Shown: piece by piece, positions 1 through 7,586 of the stretch | How positions within the stretch are numbered: position 1 is the first letter of the stretch | Layout of the letters: each line of letters starts with the position of its first letter | Origin: Gammaproteobacteria bacterium | GTDB taxonomy: Bacteria; Pseudomonadota; Gammaproteobacteria; JAKDMP01 | Assembly: GCA_027018875.1 (NCBI GenBank) | Contig: JALUYA010000030.1 | Span: 1-49,407, forward strand | Direction of reading: 5' to 3' | Length of the DNA stretch: 49,407 nt | Made by a program: the position numbers and the translations under genes | The notes under the pieces: generated by a model | What the model was told of the DNA's origin: nothing | The model's input: the letters and a program-made list of their open reading frames with translations, nothing else | Databases searched by the model: none

Positions 1-226
1 CAAGATCCGGGCTGCTGAGGGGCGGTGCATTAGCCAGTCGATAGACGCCACGGGACACGGCCTCCAGAACCCCATCATCACGTAGCTGGTATAGGGTTCG
101 GGGATGAATGCCAGCTTTTAGCGCCTCGCTGGCTCGGATTTGGCCGCCACGCTCCTGAATCAGCCTAGTCGCCCTGATAGGCGCTTCGGAAAATGTTTTG
201 CGCGAAGTCACGGATAATAAACCCAT
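1..226 (-). CDS. AbiEi-family antitoxin/transcriptional regulator, N-terminal part
   Basis: The gene runs off the left edge; 75 codons are visible from an ATG at 226. The peptide begins MGLLSVTSRKTFSE and continues with a short winged-helix-like segment (about residues 17-60) containing LIQERGGQIRASEALKAGI, then GVLEAVSRGVYRL. This is the typical start of proteins annotated as type IV toxin-antitoxin AbiEi-family antitoxin domain proteins, in which the N-terminal helix-turn-helix represses the operon. A partner nucleotidyltransferase-type toxin (AbiEii) would be expected further left, outside the window; its presence is not shown. A palindrome overlaps the start codon, which fits autoregulation. 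The same domain also occurs in stand-alone regulators, so the toxin-antitoxin role is tentative. Confidence 0.7.
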   Translation of the reverse strand, partial: MGLLSVTSRKTFSEAPIRATRLIQERGGQIRASEALKAGIHPRTLYQLRDDGVLEAVSRGVYRLANAPPLSSPDL

Positions 227-250
227 TACTTATATATATGTATAGGTAAT
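225..250 (-). promoter_or_regulatory. Imperfect palindrome over the start of the AbiEi-like gene
   Basis: Positions 225-250 read as an imperfect palindrome with ATTAC/GTAAT outer arms and TATA-rich inner arms. It is very A+T-rich in a G+C-rich setting and includes the ATG of the AbiEi-like gene. AbiEi-type antitoxins are known to repress their own promoter through inverted repeats, so an operator is the natural reading. The TATA-rich core may also supply a -10 element. Confidence 0.4.
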
Positions 251-375
251 TTTATCCCATTCAGAGGTAAAAACCCAAGCTCTTGGTTGCTCCTGGATCA
301 GCGTACAGCCGACGAAGTGTCAGAAGTATCAGATGAAAGTTTCACCCCAAGATATAGCAAGCCAAAGTCGGGCGC

Positions 376-3300
376 CTACTTGGCTCCTTTCACACTGCCG
401 CGAAATTGATAGCAGTGCCAGATCTGTTCTTCGCAACGCACGGGATTGCGCAGGATCTGTTTTCCCCAGAAGGTTAACACCGCCCAGCCCTGCGCCTGTA
501 GGGTATTGCGCTTGGACGCATCCCCACTCAAGGCATCGGCATTACCGTGGTAGGCAAAGCCATCGCAGTAGATGGCAATCTTGCGCTCCGGGTAGGCGAA
601 ATCCGGGACGGTGATCAGCGTGCCATCGTCTTTGCGATATTCATACTGCGCCGTGGGTTCCGGCAAGCGCCCGGCGGAACGGATGGCCTGCACCAATTTC
701 CGCTCGATGGGGGTGTCGTAGGTTGGCGCTTGGGCAAATGTCTTCGCCGACCATTTGGCTGCCGAGCACTGGGCTTCGCCGACCGCTCCGGATCTCGGCT
801 CCCCGGTTGTTTGCGCTTCGCTCATATGAAACAGGGCGCTGCGCACCAGTTCCTTGTCGAGCAGCGCGTGATCCATCTGGTTGCGCGAGGACTTGAGGCA
901 GCGGTAGCAGGCACGTTCACATTCATGGGCGTACAGCCGATCCTGTGCCGAGCGCGCCCAGTGAGGCAAATTCCGCGCGAGTTGTTCCAGATAGCCAGCC
1001 CCACCGGGAGCCGTCTCATAAAGCACCAGGTTCCATCCGGAAGCTGCGCCGCCGAAGTGGAAATAGGCGATTTCATCCGGTTCGATCTCAAGCATTTCCT
1101 GGGCGCCGACCACCAGCGCCTTGCCTAGCGTCTTGCAGAACGGCTTTGCAGCTTGTGCATCCGGCGGCATCCAGCCCGGCGCCACAGGAAGAATCAGGGC
1201 ATCGGCGGAGAAGCGGTAACCGAGTACATAGGGCCGCGGCTCCCCAATACAGAACCTTTGGTGATTTTCATTCCAACGCGCCAATGCTCGTGCGTTGAGG
1301 CCAGGTGGACGATGCCGACCGCAGTTCGGACAAAGTTCGAAAGGCTCGCCCTCGCCGCCCCAGCGACGCTGGTGCCCCCAATTGCTGACCAGCAAGTCAG
1401 CGTGGGGGCGAAGTTCGAGCGTGGTGAATTCATAAGGGAAAAGTGTGACCGATATGTCGCCGTTTTCCAGCAGGTGTTCGCGTCGCTCGAAGGTCAGACG
1501 TTGGCGGGCATCTTCGGCGGAGGTGATCTGGGTGTTTTCCTCGGCTTCGAACGCGTCGATCAACGCGATTTCGGCAGGGGACCGCAGCGGTTCATGACAT
1601 TTCGGGCATTCGTTGCGAACCTTGGTGGTGGCAAAACCGCAAGGCTCGCAAAAATAATATGCCTCGACGCGGCCGGAGCCCTCGGCGCCACGATCACGGG
1701 CCGTGGACCGTGCTCCGCCTTCAAAAAAGGCACGGATGGTCTTGAGCTTGTGTCCGTTGGCGTACACCATGTTGCCCGGCGCGAACTCGAACAGGGCGAT
1801 CCATGCCGGCCGGCGCAGCATCGGCGTGTCGGCCACACCGGGATCGAGCGAGAACGTGTCCGTCGGGAACTGGTAGGACGGCAGCAGACCCACGTCGGCG
1901 AAATAGGTCAGGCTGAAGGCCTTTTGACGATCCTTGGTCAGTTCCATGTAGGCCCGCATACGCGCGCGCCGCTTCTGCTCACTGTCGCGGGTTCTGACGA
2001 TGAGCGAATATTCGTTGAATTCACGGTGCAAACGCTGAACCTGCACGTGCCATTGCCGGATAGTCTCCTCGATCAGCGCGGGAAACTGATTGACTGTTTC
2101 CTCGATACCTGAAACGTCACCGAATGCAGCTTGCGCGCGCGCTTGAACAGTGGATCCTTGTTCACGCAATTTCTCCAGCAACGGCTGGAAGCGCTCGTCA
2201 CGCAACTTTGCCGGGTTCTGTTCGTCCTGCAGAAGGTCGCCCATCAGCCAGGAAAAGTCCTCGTTCAACTCCTCCAGGGCGAAGGAACGAATGTGCCGCG
2301 CGACGATTTTGTCGTTTTGCATGCGCACCGTGGGCGGCCGGAACTCACCGCGCACCAGCCAGGCGGGGTTCTCGAAACAGTAGCGGTCATGCGGCGAGAT
2401 GCCGCAGAAGGTGGAAATGAATCCGATGCGCAGCCTGCGTCCGGCGCGGCCGGCCCGCTGTACGTAATTGGCGGGAACCGGTGGCGCATTGCGCAGCAAC
2501 ACGCTGTACAAATCGCCGATGTTGACGCCAAGTTCCAGCGTCGGGCTGCACACCAGCACCTCGACCTTGCCGTCCTTGAAATCCTGCTCGCGTTTGGCAC
2601 GCTCCTCCTGATCAATCTGCGCGGTATGCTCCAGCGCGCGCAGACGACGCGGACGGTCCTGGGTGTAGAGGTTGACGTAATAGTTTTCGTGGTCAGCGCG
2701 ACTTTCGAGCAGATCCTCCTCCACCCCGGAACAACTGGTTGTCGCGTAACAGGCTTCCGTATGGTACGGCCGCCAGATCGTGCACTTGCGGCAGCGCCAG
2801 CCGTCCCCAGCCGCAACCAGTTTAACCACGCGCTTCGCCAACTGGAATGCCGGGCGCCCGCCGAGATGGCGGCGCACGCCATCGGGTAGATGGATCGCCT
2901 CGACGATCTCGTAGTCCTTCAGCAACTGGAACATCGCGCGAATCCAAAGCTCGCCGGCATGCGCGCCCAGCCCGGCCTTGTTGTACACGAGGCGGGCAAT
3001 GCCCCCGGGCGCACCGCGCTCGGCGTCCTTGACCAACGCCTCGCACTTGATGCCGGAAACGGGCCGGCTACGCAGGGCTTCCGGCCGGTCGAACACGAAG
3101 ACGGTCGCGCCTTTTTCGTACTCCGGAATGGCGAGGTTGTAGGGCTCCTCGGCAAGCCAGCTCCAGGGCGTGCGATTGGGATTGAGGTAACGCCCGTAAA
3201 AATCGAACGACACCGCGCGCCTACGGCGCATGAAATCCAGCATCGAACGGACCAATACCGCACCCTTCTCGGTGCTGACCGATGCGTCGGCACAGGCGTC

Positions 3301-5559
3301 TGCAAAACGTGCATCCTCGATCAACTGATCGAGAAACTCGTACTGCACTTCGATCAGGGCGAGGTTCTCCAGCCCGATGCGTTGTTGCGAACTGCGACAA
3401 AACTCTCCCGCACATTCGTAGCTCAACGTCTTCTGCCATTTCTTGCATTCTTCGCTGCTGGGTTTGCGCCGTGCCAGACCAATGTTTTGGAAAATCTCGA
3501 ATACCGCCATGGGCAGAGACTCCAGCGCGATTCCGTCGGATCCGGCTGCCCGCACAGCGCTTTCGATGGCGTGGCGCAGCGCAAACTGACGGTGCCGGTC
3601 GCCCATATAACCGGCCTGGTGCGCGGCATTCTGACGGTTGTCGGTGAACACCAGCAGACGGCATTGATCCCGAGGCACTTCGTCGAGATGGTGCGTCCCC
3701 AACACCGAGACACTGGAAGCGACGCCGGTACGCAACAGACTCAATACATCGCCGCGCGAAGATCGGCTGTTACACACCGGGCAGGTGGAGCCCTTGCGGC
3801 GCATCACGTATTGTTCGCTCAGGTTCTCCGCCGGAATTCCCTCGGGGCGGGTCTCGTACACACAACCGCTCGCATGATCCACCCATTCGCAGCTCAATGC
3901 TTTGCGGGCCGTGGTCTGACGACGACGCCGGGTACGCCGTGCGGCATTCACCGTAGCCGCATCGCTTACGTCGTCATCCTCGCTCTCGTCCTCGTCCCGC
4001 TCCCCGATCAGCTCCGGTGTAATAAAGGCGGTGTCATCGTCGCTTGCGAACTCCTCGTTGGGGACCGTTTGTCCCGGATGTTCGGGATCGAACCGCACCT
4101 TCACGAAATCCTGCCCGCAGGTGCGGCACAGCACCGCCGGGCGCACCACGCTGCCACATTCCGGGCAACGGTCGGCCCCGTCGGTGAGCAGTTTGCGGCA
4201 CTCGGGGTTCAGGCACAGACCCACGTCGTACACACCATGGAAAAACGTGTGCAGCTTGGGCCGGAGCAGCGGCGGATGATCGTCATCGCCGTAGCTGCCG
4301 ATTACGAGATACGCCGCAATCAGGCGTTGCAGGTCGTCCTCGGAAAGCGTCTCCAACGCCGGCAAATGTTCGCGCAGTGAAGCGCCCAACTCCTCCAGGC
4401 TCCGCGGCGATTCACCGAATTCGCGCAACGCAGCGACGATTTCATTCCCCTCCAGCAGCCCGGTCAAGCGGGCATGCGTGTCGCCCTGCGCCGGCGCCTT
4501 GCGGCCGCATAGCCGTTCGGCCAGCGCCAGCAGTTTCACGTCGTCGTCCTGGGTCAAACCTGCGATTTCGTCCTCACCCAGCACGACGGCCGACGGCATG
4601 TAGGGTTGCGGCGGCTCGGGATGCGGCAGATACGCTTCCCCGATGATGTCCGCGGCTGCGAACGGTTCGGCAAACAGGTCGGAGGCGAAACATGCCAGCG
4701 CTTCGTCGCCGCCGGCGTCCTGCGAAACCGTGGCCGAGGTGCCGAGGCAGTGCAATTCGCCGGCCTGCAACCCGCAGCGCGCCTTGAGACGGCGGATCAG
4801 GCAGGCCATTTCGGTCGCCAGCGCGCCACGATAGCTGTGAATTTCGTCCAGCACCAGATAGCGCAGCGCCGGCGTGAACAGCACGCGGTCGGCCTTGCGC
4901 ACCAGCAGGTATTCGAGCTGCTTGTAGTTGGTGAGGATGATGTCCGGCGGCGCTTGGCGGATCTGTTCGCGCCGCGTCAGCTCGTTGCCTTCGACGTGCT
5001 CGCCCAGCGCCGTGGTCACCCTCTCGCTGTCGCCGGTGTAGAGCGCGAAGGTGACCGGGCTGCCGGTATCGCGGATCAGTTCGCGCAGCCGCCCCAACTG
5101 GTCGTTGGCCAGCGCGTTCATTGGATACAGCAGGATCGCCTTGGTGCCCGGAATCCCCTGCACGCGCTGGCGCAGAATGCCGGAAAGTATCGGCAACAGA
5201 AACGCCTCGGTCTTGCCGCTGCCCGTGCCGGTCTTGACGATGACGTTGCGCCCGCCCTCAACCGCACCCAGTGCCTGTTCCTGGTGTGCGAACAGCGCGT
5301 GTTCGCCGAATGGCCAGTTGAGGCGTGCCAGGTCGGCATGCCCCTTGCCGTCGGCCAGCAACGCGGAAAGCGGCTTTCCGGGTGCGAAATCGCGCGCCAG
5401 GATCACGTACGGCCCCTTGATCAGTACGTCGGCGCTGTTCACGTGCGTCTCGAACTGCGTGCGCAGCTTCGGATCGGCCAGCCGGTAGGAACTCAGGATG
5501 AAGCTGCGGTACTGCTCCTTGACGTGGCGGACGCTTTCGAGGACGGAGAAGCGGTTCAT
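376..5559 (-). CDS. DEAD-box/DUF1998 helicase with C-terminal Vsr/DUF559-like nuclease (1727 aa)
   Basis: A very large superfamily 2 helicase. Visible motifs are Walker A GTGSGKT (residues 111-117), DEIH box (238-241), SAT motif (about 275) and an arginine-finger motif QRAGRAGRR near residue 1035. Several Cys-pair zinc-binding clusters lie between about 445 and 600 and near 920, 1300 and 1410. A DUF1998/MZB region follows (about 1490-1570), with GGAGYLEQ and a CxxxCxxC cluster. The last 110 residues contain PDFAYPERKIAIYCDGFAYHG, matching the D...D...H core of the Vsr/DUF559 PD-(D/E)xK-like fold. DUF1998 helicases are signatures of DISARM (DrmA/DrmB) and Druantia (DruE). Here helicase and DUF1998 are in one chain, closer to DruE in architecture. 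Its ATG overlaps the stop of the upstream PIN-like gene by four bases (ATGA), so the two are translationally coupled. It is the last gene of its operon. Confidence 0.85.
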   Translation of the reverse strand: MNRFSVLESVRHVKEQYRSFILSSYRLADPKLRTQFETHVNSADVLIKGPYVILARDFAPGKPLSALLADGKGHADLARLNWPFGEHALFAHQEQALGAVEGGRNVIVKTGTGSGKTEAFLLPILSGILRQRVQGIPGTKAILLYPMNALANDQLGRLRELIRDTGSPVTFALYTGDSERVTTALGEHVEGNELTRREQIRQAPPDIILTNYKQLEYLLVRKADRVLFTPALRYLVLDEIHSYRGALATEMACLIRRLKARCGLQAGELHCLGTSATVSQDAGGDEALACFASDLFAEPFAAADIIGEAYLPHPEPPQPYMPSAVVLGEDEIAGLTQDDDVKLLALAERLCGRKAPAQGDTHARLTGLLEGNEIVAALREFGESPRSLEELGASLREHLPALETLSEDDLQRLIAAYLVIGSYGDDDHPPLLRPKLHTFFHGVYDVGLCLNPECRKLLTDGADRCPECGSVVRPAVLCRTCGQDFVKVRFDPEHPGQTVPNEEFASDDDTAFITPELIGERDEDESEDDDVSDAATVNAARRTRRRRQTTARKALSCEWVDHASGCVYETRPEGIPAENLSEQYVMRRKGSTCPVCNSRSSRGDVLSLLRTGVASSVSVLGTHHLDEVPRDQCRLLVFTDNRQNAAHQAGYMGDRHRQFALRHAIESAVRAAGSDGIALESLPMAVFEIFQNIGLARRKPSSEECKKWQKTLSYECAGEFCRSSQQRIGLENLALIEVQYEFLDQLIEDARFADACADASVSTEKGAVLVRSMLDFMRRRRAVSFDFYGRYLNPNRTPWSWLAEEPYNLAIPEYEKGATVFVFDRPEALRSRPVSGIKCEALVKDAERGAPGGIARLVYNKAGLGAHAGELWIRAMFQLLKDYEIVEAIHLPDGVRRHLGGRPAFQLAKRVVKLVAAGDGWRCRKCTIWRPYHTEACYATTSCSGVEEDLLESRADHENYYVNLYTQDRPRRLRALEHTAQIDQEERAKREQDFKDGKVEVLVCSPTLELGVNIGDLYSVLLRNAPPVPANYVQRAGRAGRRLRIGFISTFCGISPHDRYCFENPAWLVRGEFRPPTVRMQNDKIVARHIRSFALEELNEDFSWLMGDLLQDEQNPAKLRDERFQPLLEKLREQGSTVQARAQAAFGDVSGIEETVNQFPALIEETIRQWHVQVQRLHREFNEYSLIVRTRDSEQKRRARMRAYMELTKDRQKAFSLTYFADVGLLPSYQFPTDTFSLDPGVADTPMLRRPAWIALFEFAPGNMVYANGHKLKTIRAFFEGGARSTARDRGAEGSGRVEAYYFCEPCGFATTKVRNECPKCHEPLRSPAEIALIDAFEAEENTQITSAEDARQRLTFERREHLLENGDISVTLFPYEFTTLELRPHADLLVSNWGHQRRWGGEGEPFELCPNCGRHRPPGLNARALARWNENHQRFCIGEPRPYVLGYRFSADALILPVAPGWMPPDAQAAKPFCKTLGKALVVGAQEMLEIEPDEIAYFHFGGAASGWNLVLYETAPGGAGYLEQLARNLPHWARSAQDRLYAHECERACYRCLKSSRNQMDHALLDKELVRSALFHMSEAQTTGEPRSGAVGEAQCSAAKWSAKTFAQAPTYDTPIERKLVQAIRSAGRLPEPTAQYEYRKDDGTLITVPDFAYPERKIAIYCDGFAYHGNADALSGDASKRNTLQAQGWAVLTFWGKQILRNPVRCEEQIWHCYQFRGSVKGAK

Positions 5560-6056
5560 CTCAGCCCCTCCTCCAGCACGAACGCCGTCCGAAGGTCTGA
5601 CAGCCAGCGTTCACAAAAATGTTCCTTGAGGTCGGGTTTCGAACCCGCCGCGTGCGCCAAGGATGCCAGCGAAACCATTCGATCCTTCCAGCCTAACGCG
5701 AAAGCTGCCCTGAGCGCGGCGCGATCGGCACAGCTTGCGATCCAGGCATCGCTGCGGCCGAGCGCATGGGCAAACAAATGCCGCTCGCCAGCGTCGAGCT
5801 CATCCGCCATCGGCAATGTCGCGGCAAGCCGCACCTGCTCGCCACGGTCGACATCGTGAACCCCGCCAATGCGTCCCAAATCCTCGGCCGTCACCGGCAC
5901 ATACTGACGGCGCATCGGGTCGCCGGTTCGCGCCTCTTCCATGCACTTCTCGACCGTTTCAATGGTGAAATGGCTGCTCACCGCATTCCAACAACACGTC
6001 CGGACCGCTTCGATGATGATATTGGTATCCACCAGTACAATCTGTCCGTGCTGCAT
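5556..6056 (-). CDS. PIN-like domain protein in defence operon
   Basis: A 166-residue protein beginning MQHGQIVLVDTNIIIEAV. The DTN triad at residues 10-12 and a Glu at 16 match the first acidic motif of PIN-fold ribonucleases. LDAGERHLFAHA and DAWIASCADRAAL in the second half supply further acidic positions in the expected order. PIN proteins are metal-dependent RNases, often toxins or effector nucleases. No VapB-type antitoxin gene sits beside it; instead it lies 15 bp after the XRE/ImmA gene and overlaps the giant helicase by four bases. It is therefore more likely a component of the defence operon than a free-standing VapC. The ribosome binding site is weak, so translation may be coupled to the upstream gene. 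Confidence 0.65.
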   Translation of the reverse strand: MQHGQIVLVDTNIIIEAVRTCCWNAVSSHFTIETVEKCMEEARTGDPMRRQYVPVTAEDLGRIGGVHDVDRGEQVRLAATLPMADELDAGERHLFAHALGRSDAWIASCADRAALRAAFALGWKDRMVSLASLAHAAGSKPDLKEHFCERWLSDLRTAFVLEEGLR

Positions 6057-6071
6057 CGCCCGTTGCCCCGC

Positions 6072-7190
6072 TCACAAGTCAAAGGGAGCGGGCAGACCAT
6101 AGCTTTCGAAAAACTCCTCCATGTCCTCGAAAGTCATCCCCAGCAGCGAGCCGGCGCGGCGCACCGACAACGCACCCCGCAGCAGGCCCGCGTGCAAGCG
6201 TTGCGCAAATTCGGCGCTGAACAGGCGCGGCTTCGGCTGCTTTTGCGTGGGCCGGCCGTTGGCCGTGAGCTTTTGGTCTTCGATATCCAGGAGATCGGTC
6301 CTGGGCAGCAGGCCGAGATAAAACATGCGCCATTTCAGGGCCTGGGCTGAGACGCACAATTCCGTTGCGGTCTTGTTGAGCCACGCATGCAGCTCGCTTT
6401 CTTCCAAGCGGCTTTGCCAACGCACGGCAAGCTTTTGCTGCGGCATCAGCAACGCCCCCGCAAAGTTGTCGGCAAGCTGCTCGATGCGCTTCTGCCGGCC
6501 CTTGCCGTGGTAATCACCGTTGATCGCCTCGCGGTGCGCCGGCGTCATCTGCTCCCAGGTCAACAGATGGAAGCATTCGTGCGCCAGATCGAAATAGCGA
6601 CGCCCCTCGGGCTCGTTGCGATTGATCAGAATCGTGTTCAGGCCAGGCAACTGACAGGCCGCACCCGAGATGCCCAAGGGCGCATCCACGTACAACACCA
6701 GCGCGCCAAGGTGCGTCTTGATGGCGCCCTCCAGTTCCAGTGCCGGAATCGCACCCAGCTCCCACTCGCGCAGCAGCGCCTCGGCGGCGTCCCACGCCTG
6801 CTCAAAACTGCTTTTTTGCGTCAACGGAAGACGCACCTGCAAGGGGCTGGCCGCTCTGTCCGCTTTCTCCCCGAGCTTGCGGTAGAGCGCAATCCAGCGC
6901 CCGGCCTTGTCTTCGAATTCATCCAGCAAGCTGGCGCTGGCTTCATGGTTCGCGCGCCAATTGAAGGCGCCTTCGCCGACGAGGCGCAGCGAATCGGTGA
7001 AAAAGTCGAGATCGAGCTTGAAGATGTCGAGCGCGCGCACCAGCTCCTCGGCCGTGATCTTGCGCTGCCCGGCCTCGATAGCCGCCAGCGTCTGACGGTC
7101 CTTGAAGCCAAAGCGTTTGGCAAGCTGGGCCTGCGTCAGGCCGGATTTTTCGCGGGCGTATTTCAGCCGGCGGGCAATGACGTCGCTCAT
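6072..7190 (-). CDS. XRE-family regulator with ImmA/IrrE-type zinc peptidase domain
   Basis: A 372-residue two-domain protein. Residues about 5-60 form an XRE helix-turn-helix (LTQAQLAKRFGF). Residues about 150-260 carry an ImmA/IrrE (DUF955) metallopeptidase domain with the zinc motif HECFH at 204-208 and a downstream EQLADNFAGALLMP helix that normally supplies the third ligand. The open frame extends upstream, but the ATG at 7190 has a GAGG-type ribosome binding site and begins exactly at the helix-turn-helix, so it is preferred. Proteins of this type relieve repression by cleaving a partner, or act as the regulator itself, in mobile elements and toxin-antitoxin loci. It starts 7 bp after the GIY-YIG-like gene. 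The inverted repeat at 7522-7547 is a plausible target. Confidence 0.85.
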   Translation of the reverse strand: MSDVIARRLKYAREKSGLTQAQLAKRFGFKDRQTLAAIEAGQRKITAEELVRALDIFKLDLDFFTDSLRLVGEGAFNWRANHEASASLLDEFEDKAGRWIALYRKLGEKADRAASPLQVRLPLTQKSSFEQAWDAAEALLREWELGAIPALELEGAIKTHLGALVLYVDAPLGISGAACQLPGLNTILINRNEPEGRRYFDLAHECFHLLTWEQMTPAHREAINGDYHGKGRQKRIEQLADNFAGALLMPQQKLAVRWQSRLEESELHAWLNKTATELCVSAQALKWRMFYLGLLPRTDLLDIEDQKLTANGRPTQKQPKPRLFSAEFAQRLHAGLLRGALSVRRAGSLLGMTFEDMEEFFESYGLPAPFDL

Positions 7191-7197
7191 GGGGACC

Positions 7198-7485
7198 TCA
7201 CTTCCCCTGCTTGTTGTATTTGGGCTGCGAGCGTCGAATTGCACGCGCTTCCTCGTCGCGCGCGGCGGCGATGTTCGGCTGCTGTTCAACGACGACCTTC
7301 GCTCCCGGTATGTAGTCTTTGCCACCGGGCAGGTGCTCGCCCAGACGTTCCTGCACACGGCCACGCTTGGCCGTGCCGACGTAATTCGTCTTGCCGCTCT
7401 CTGTCTGGATGCGATAGGTAGCTGGCCGATCATTGGGCGCCTTGGCGATTCCCTGTCGGTTGAACGGTACGGTTTTGCGGGGCAT
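7198..7485 (-). CDS. Small GIY-YIG-like protein
   Basis: A 95-residue protein, first gene of the downstream defence operon. The central stretch YRIQTESGKTNYVG followed by RVQERLGEHL, and a terminal ARAIRRSQPKYN, resembles the compact GIY-YIG nuclease fold: paired Tyr-Ile/Tyr-Val-Gly strands, a catalytic Arg in Rxx(x)RLxEH, and a later Glu and Asn. The first GIY motif is degenerate (YRI), so activity is uncertain. An AGAGGA ribosome binding site lies just upstream of the ATG. The gene follows a well-formed promoter and precedes the XRE/ImmA gene by 7 bp. It could be a nuclease subunit or a DNA-binding remnant; the family call is motif-based only. Confidence 0.5.
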   Translation of the reverse strand: MPRKTVPFNRQGIAKAPNDRPATYRIQTESGKTNYVGTAKRGRVQERLGEHLPGGKDYIPGAKVVVEQQPNIAAARDEEARAIRRSQPKYNKQGK

Positions 7486-7515
7486 GGCGAGTTCCTCTGG
7501 TGTCTGATCATGTGC

Positions 7516-7544
7516 ATTTTAATCTTGCAAAACAAAAAATGCAA
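7516..7544 (-). promoter_or_regulatory. Sigma-70-type promoter for the GIY-YIG/XRE/PIN/helicase operon
   Basis: On the minus strand a TTGCAT -35 hexamer (7544-7539) and a TAAAAT -10 hexamer (7521-7516) are separated by 17 bp. They lie 30-60 bp upstream of the GIY-YIG-like start codon and downstream of the drmMI-like stop (7587). This separates the defence locus into two transcription units. Confidence 0.6.
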
Positions 7545-7547
7545 GAT
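7522..7547 (-). promoter_or_regulatory. Perfect inverted repeat covering the -35/spacer (candidate operator)
   Basis: Arms ATCTTGCA (7522-7529) and TGCAAGAT (7540-7547) are perfect complements with a 10-nt A-rich centre. The repeat covers the -35 box and the whole spacer of the operon promoter, so a bound dimer would block RNA polymerase. The likely ligand is the XRE/ImmA protein encoded second in the operon, giving autorepression; this is inference. Confidence 0.55.
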
Positions 7548-7586
7548 GCGTCCGGATCGACTGGTCAAGAGGTTGGAACGACCGGT

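Noticed and set aside
547-4380. Long plus-strand ORFs opposite the giant helicase
   Set aside because: They are antisense shadows of a GC-rich coding strand. The minus-strand frame carries all helicase motifs.
5556-6056. Stand-alone VapBC toxin-antitoxin pair
   Set aside because: There is a PIN-like protein, but no VapB-type antitoxin is adjacent and the gene overlaps the helicase gene.
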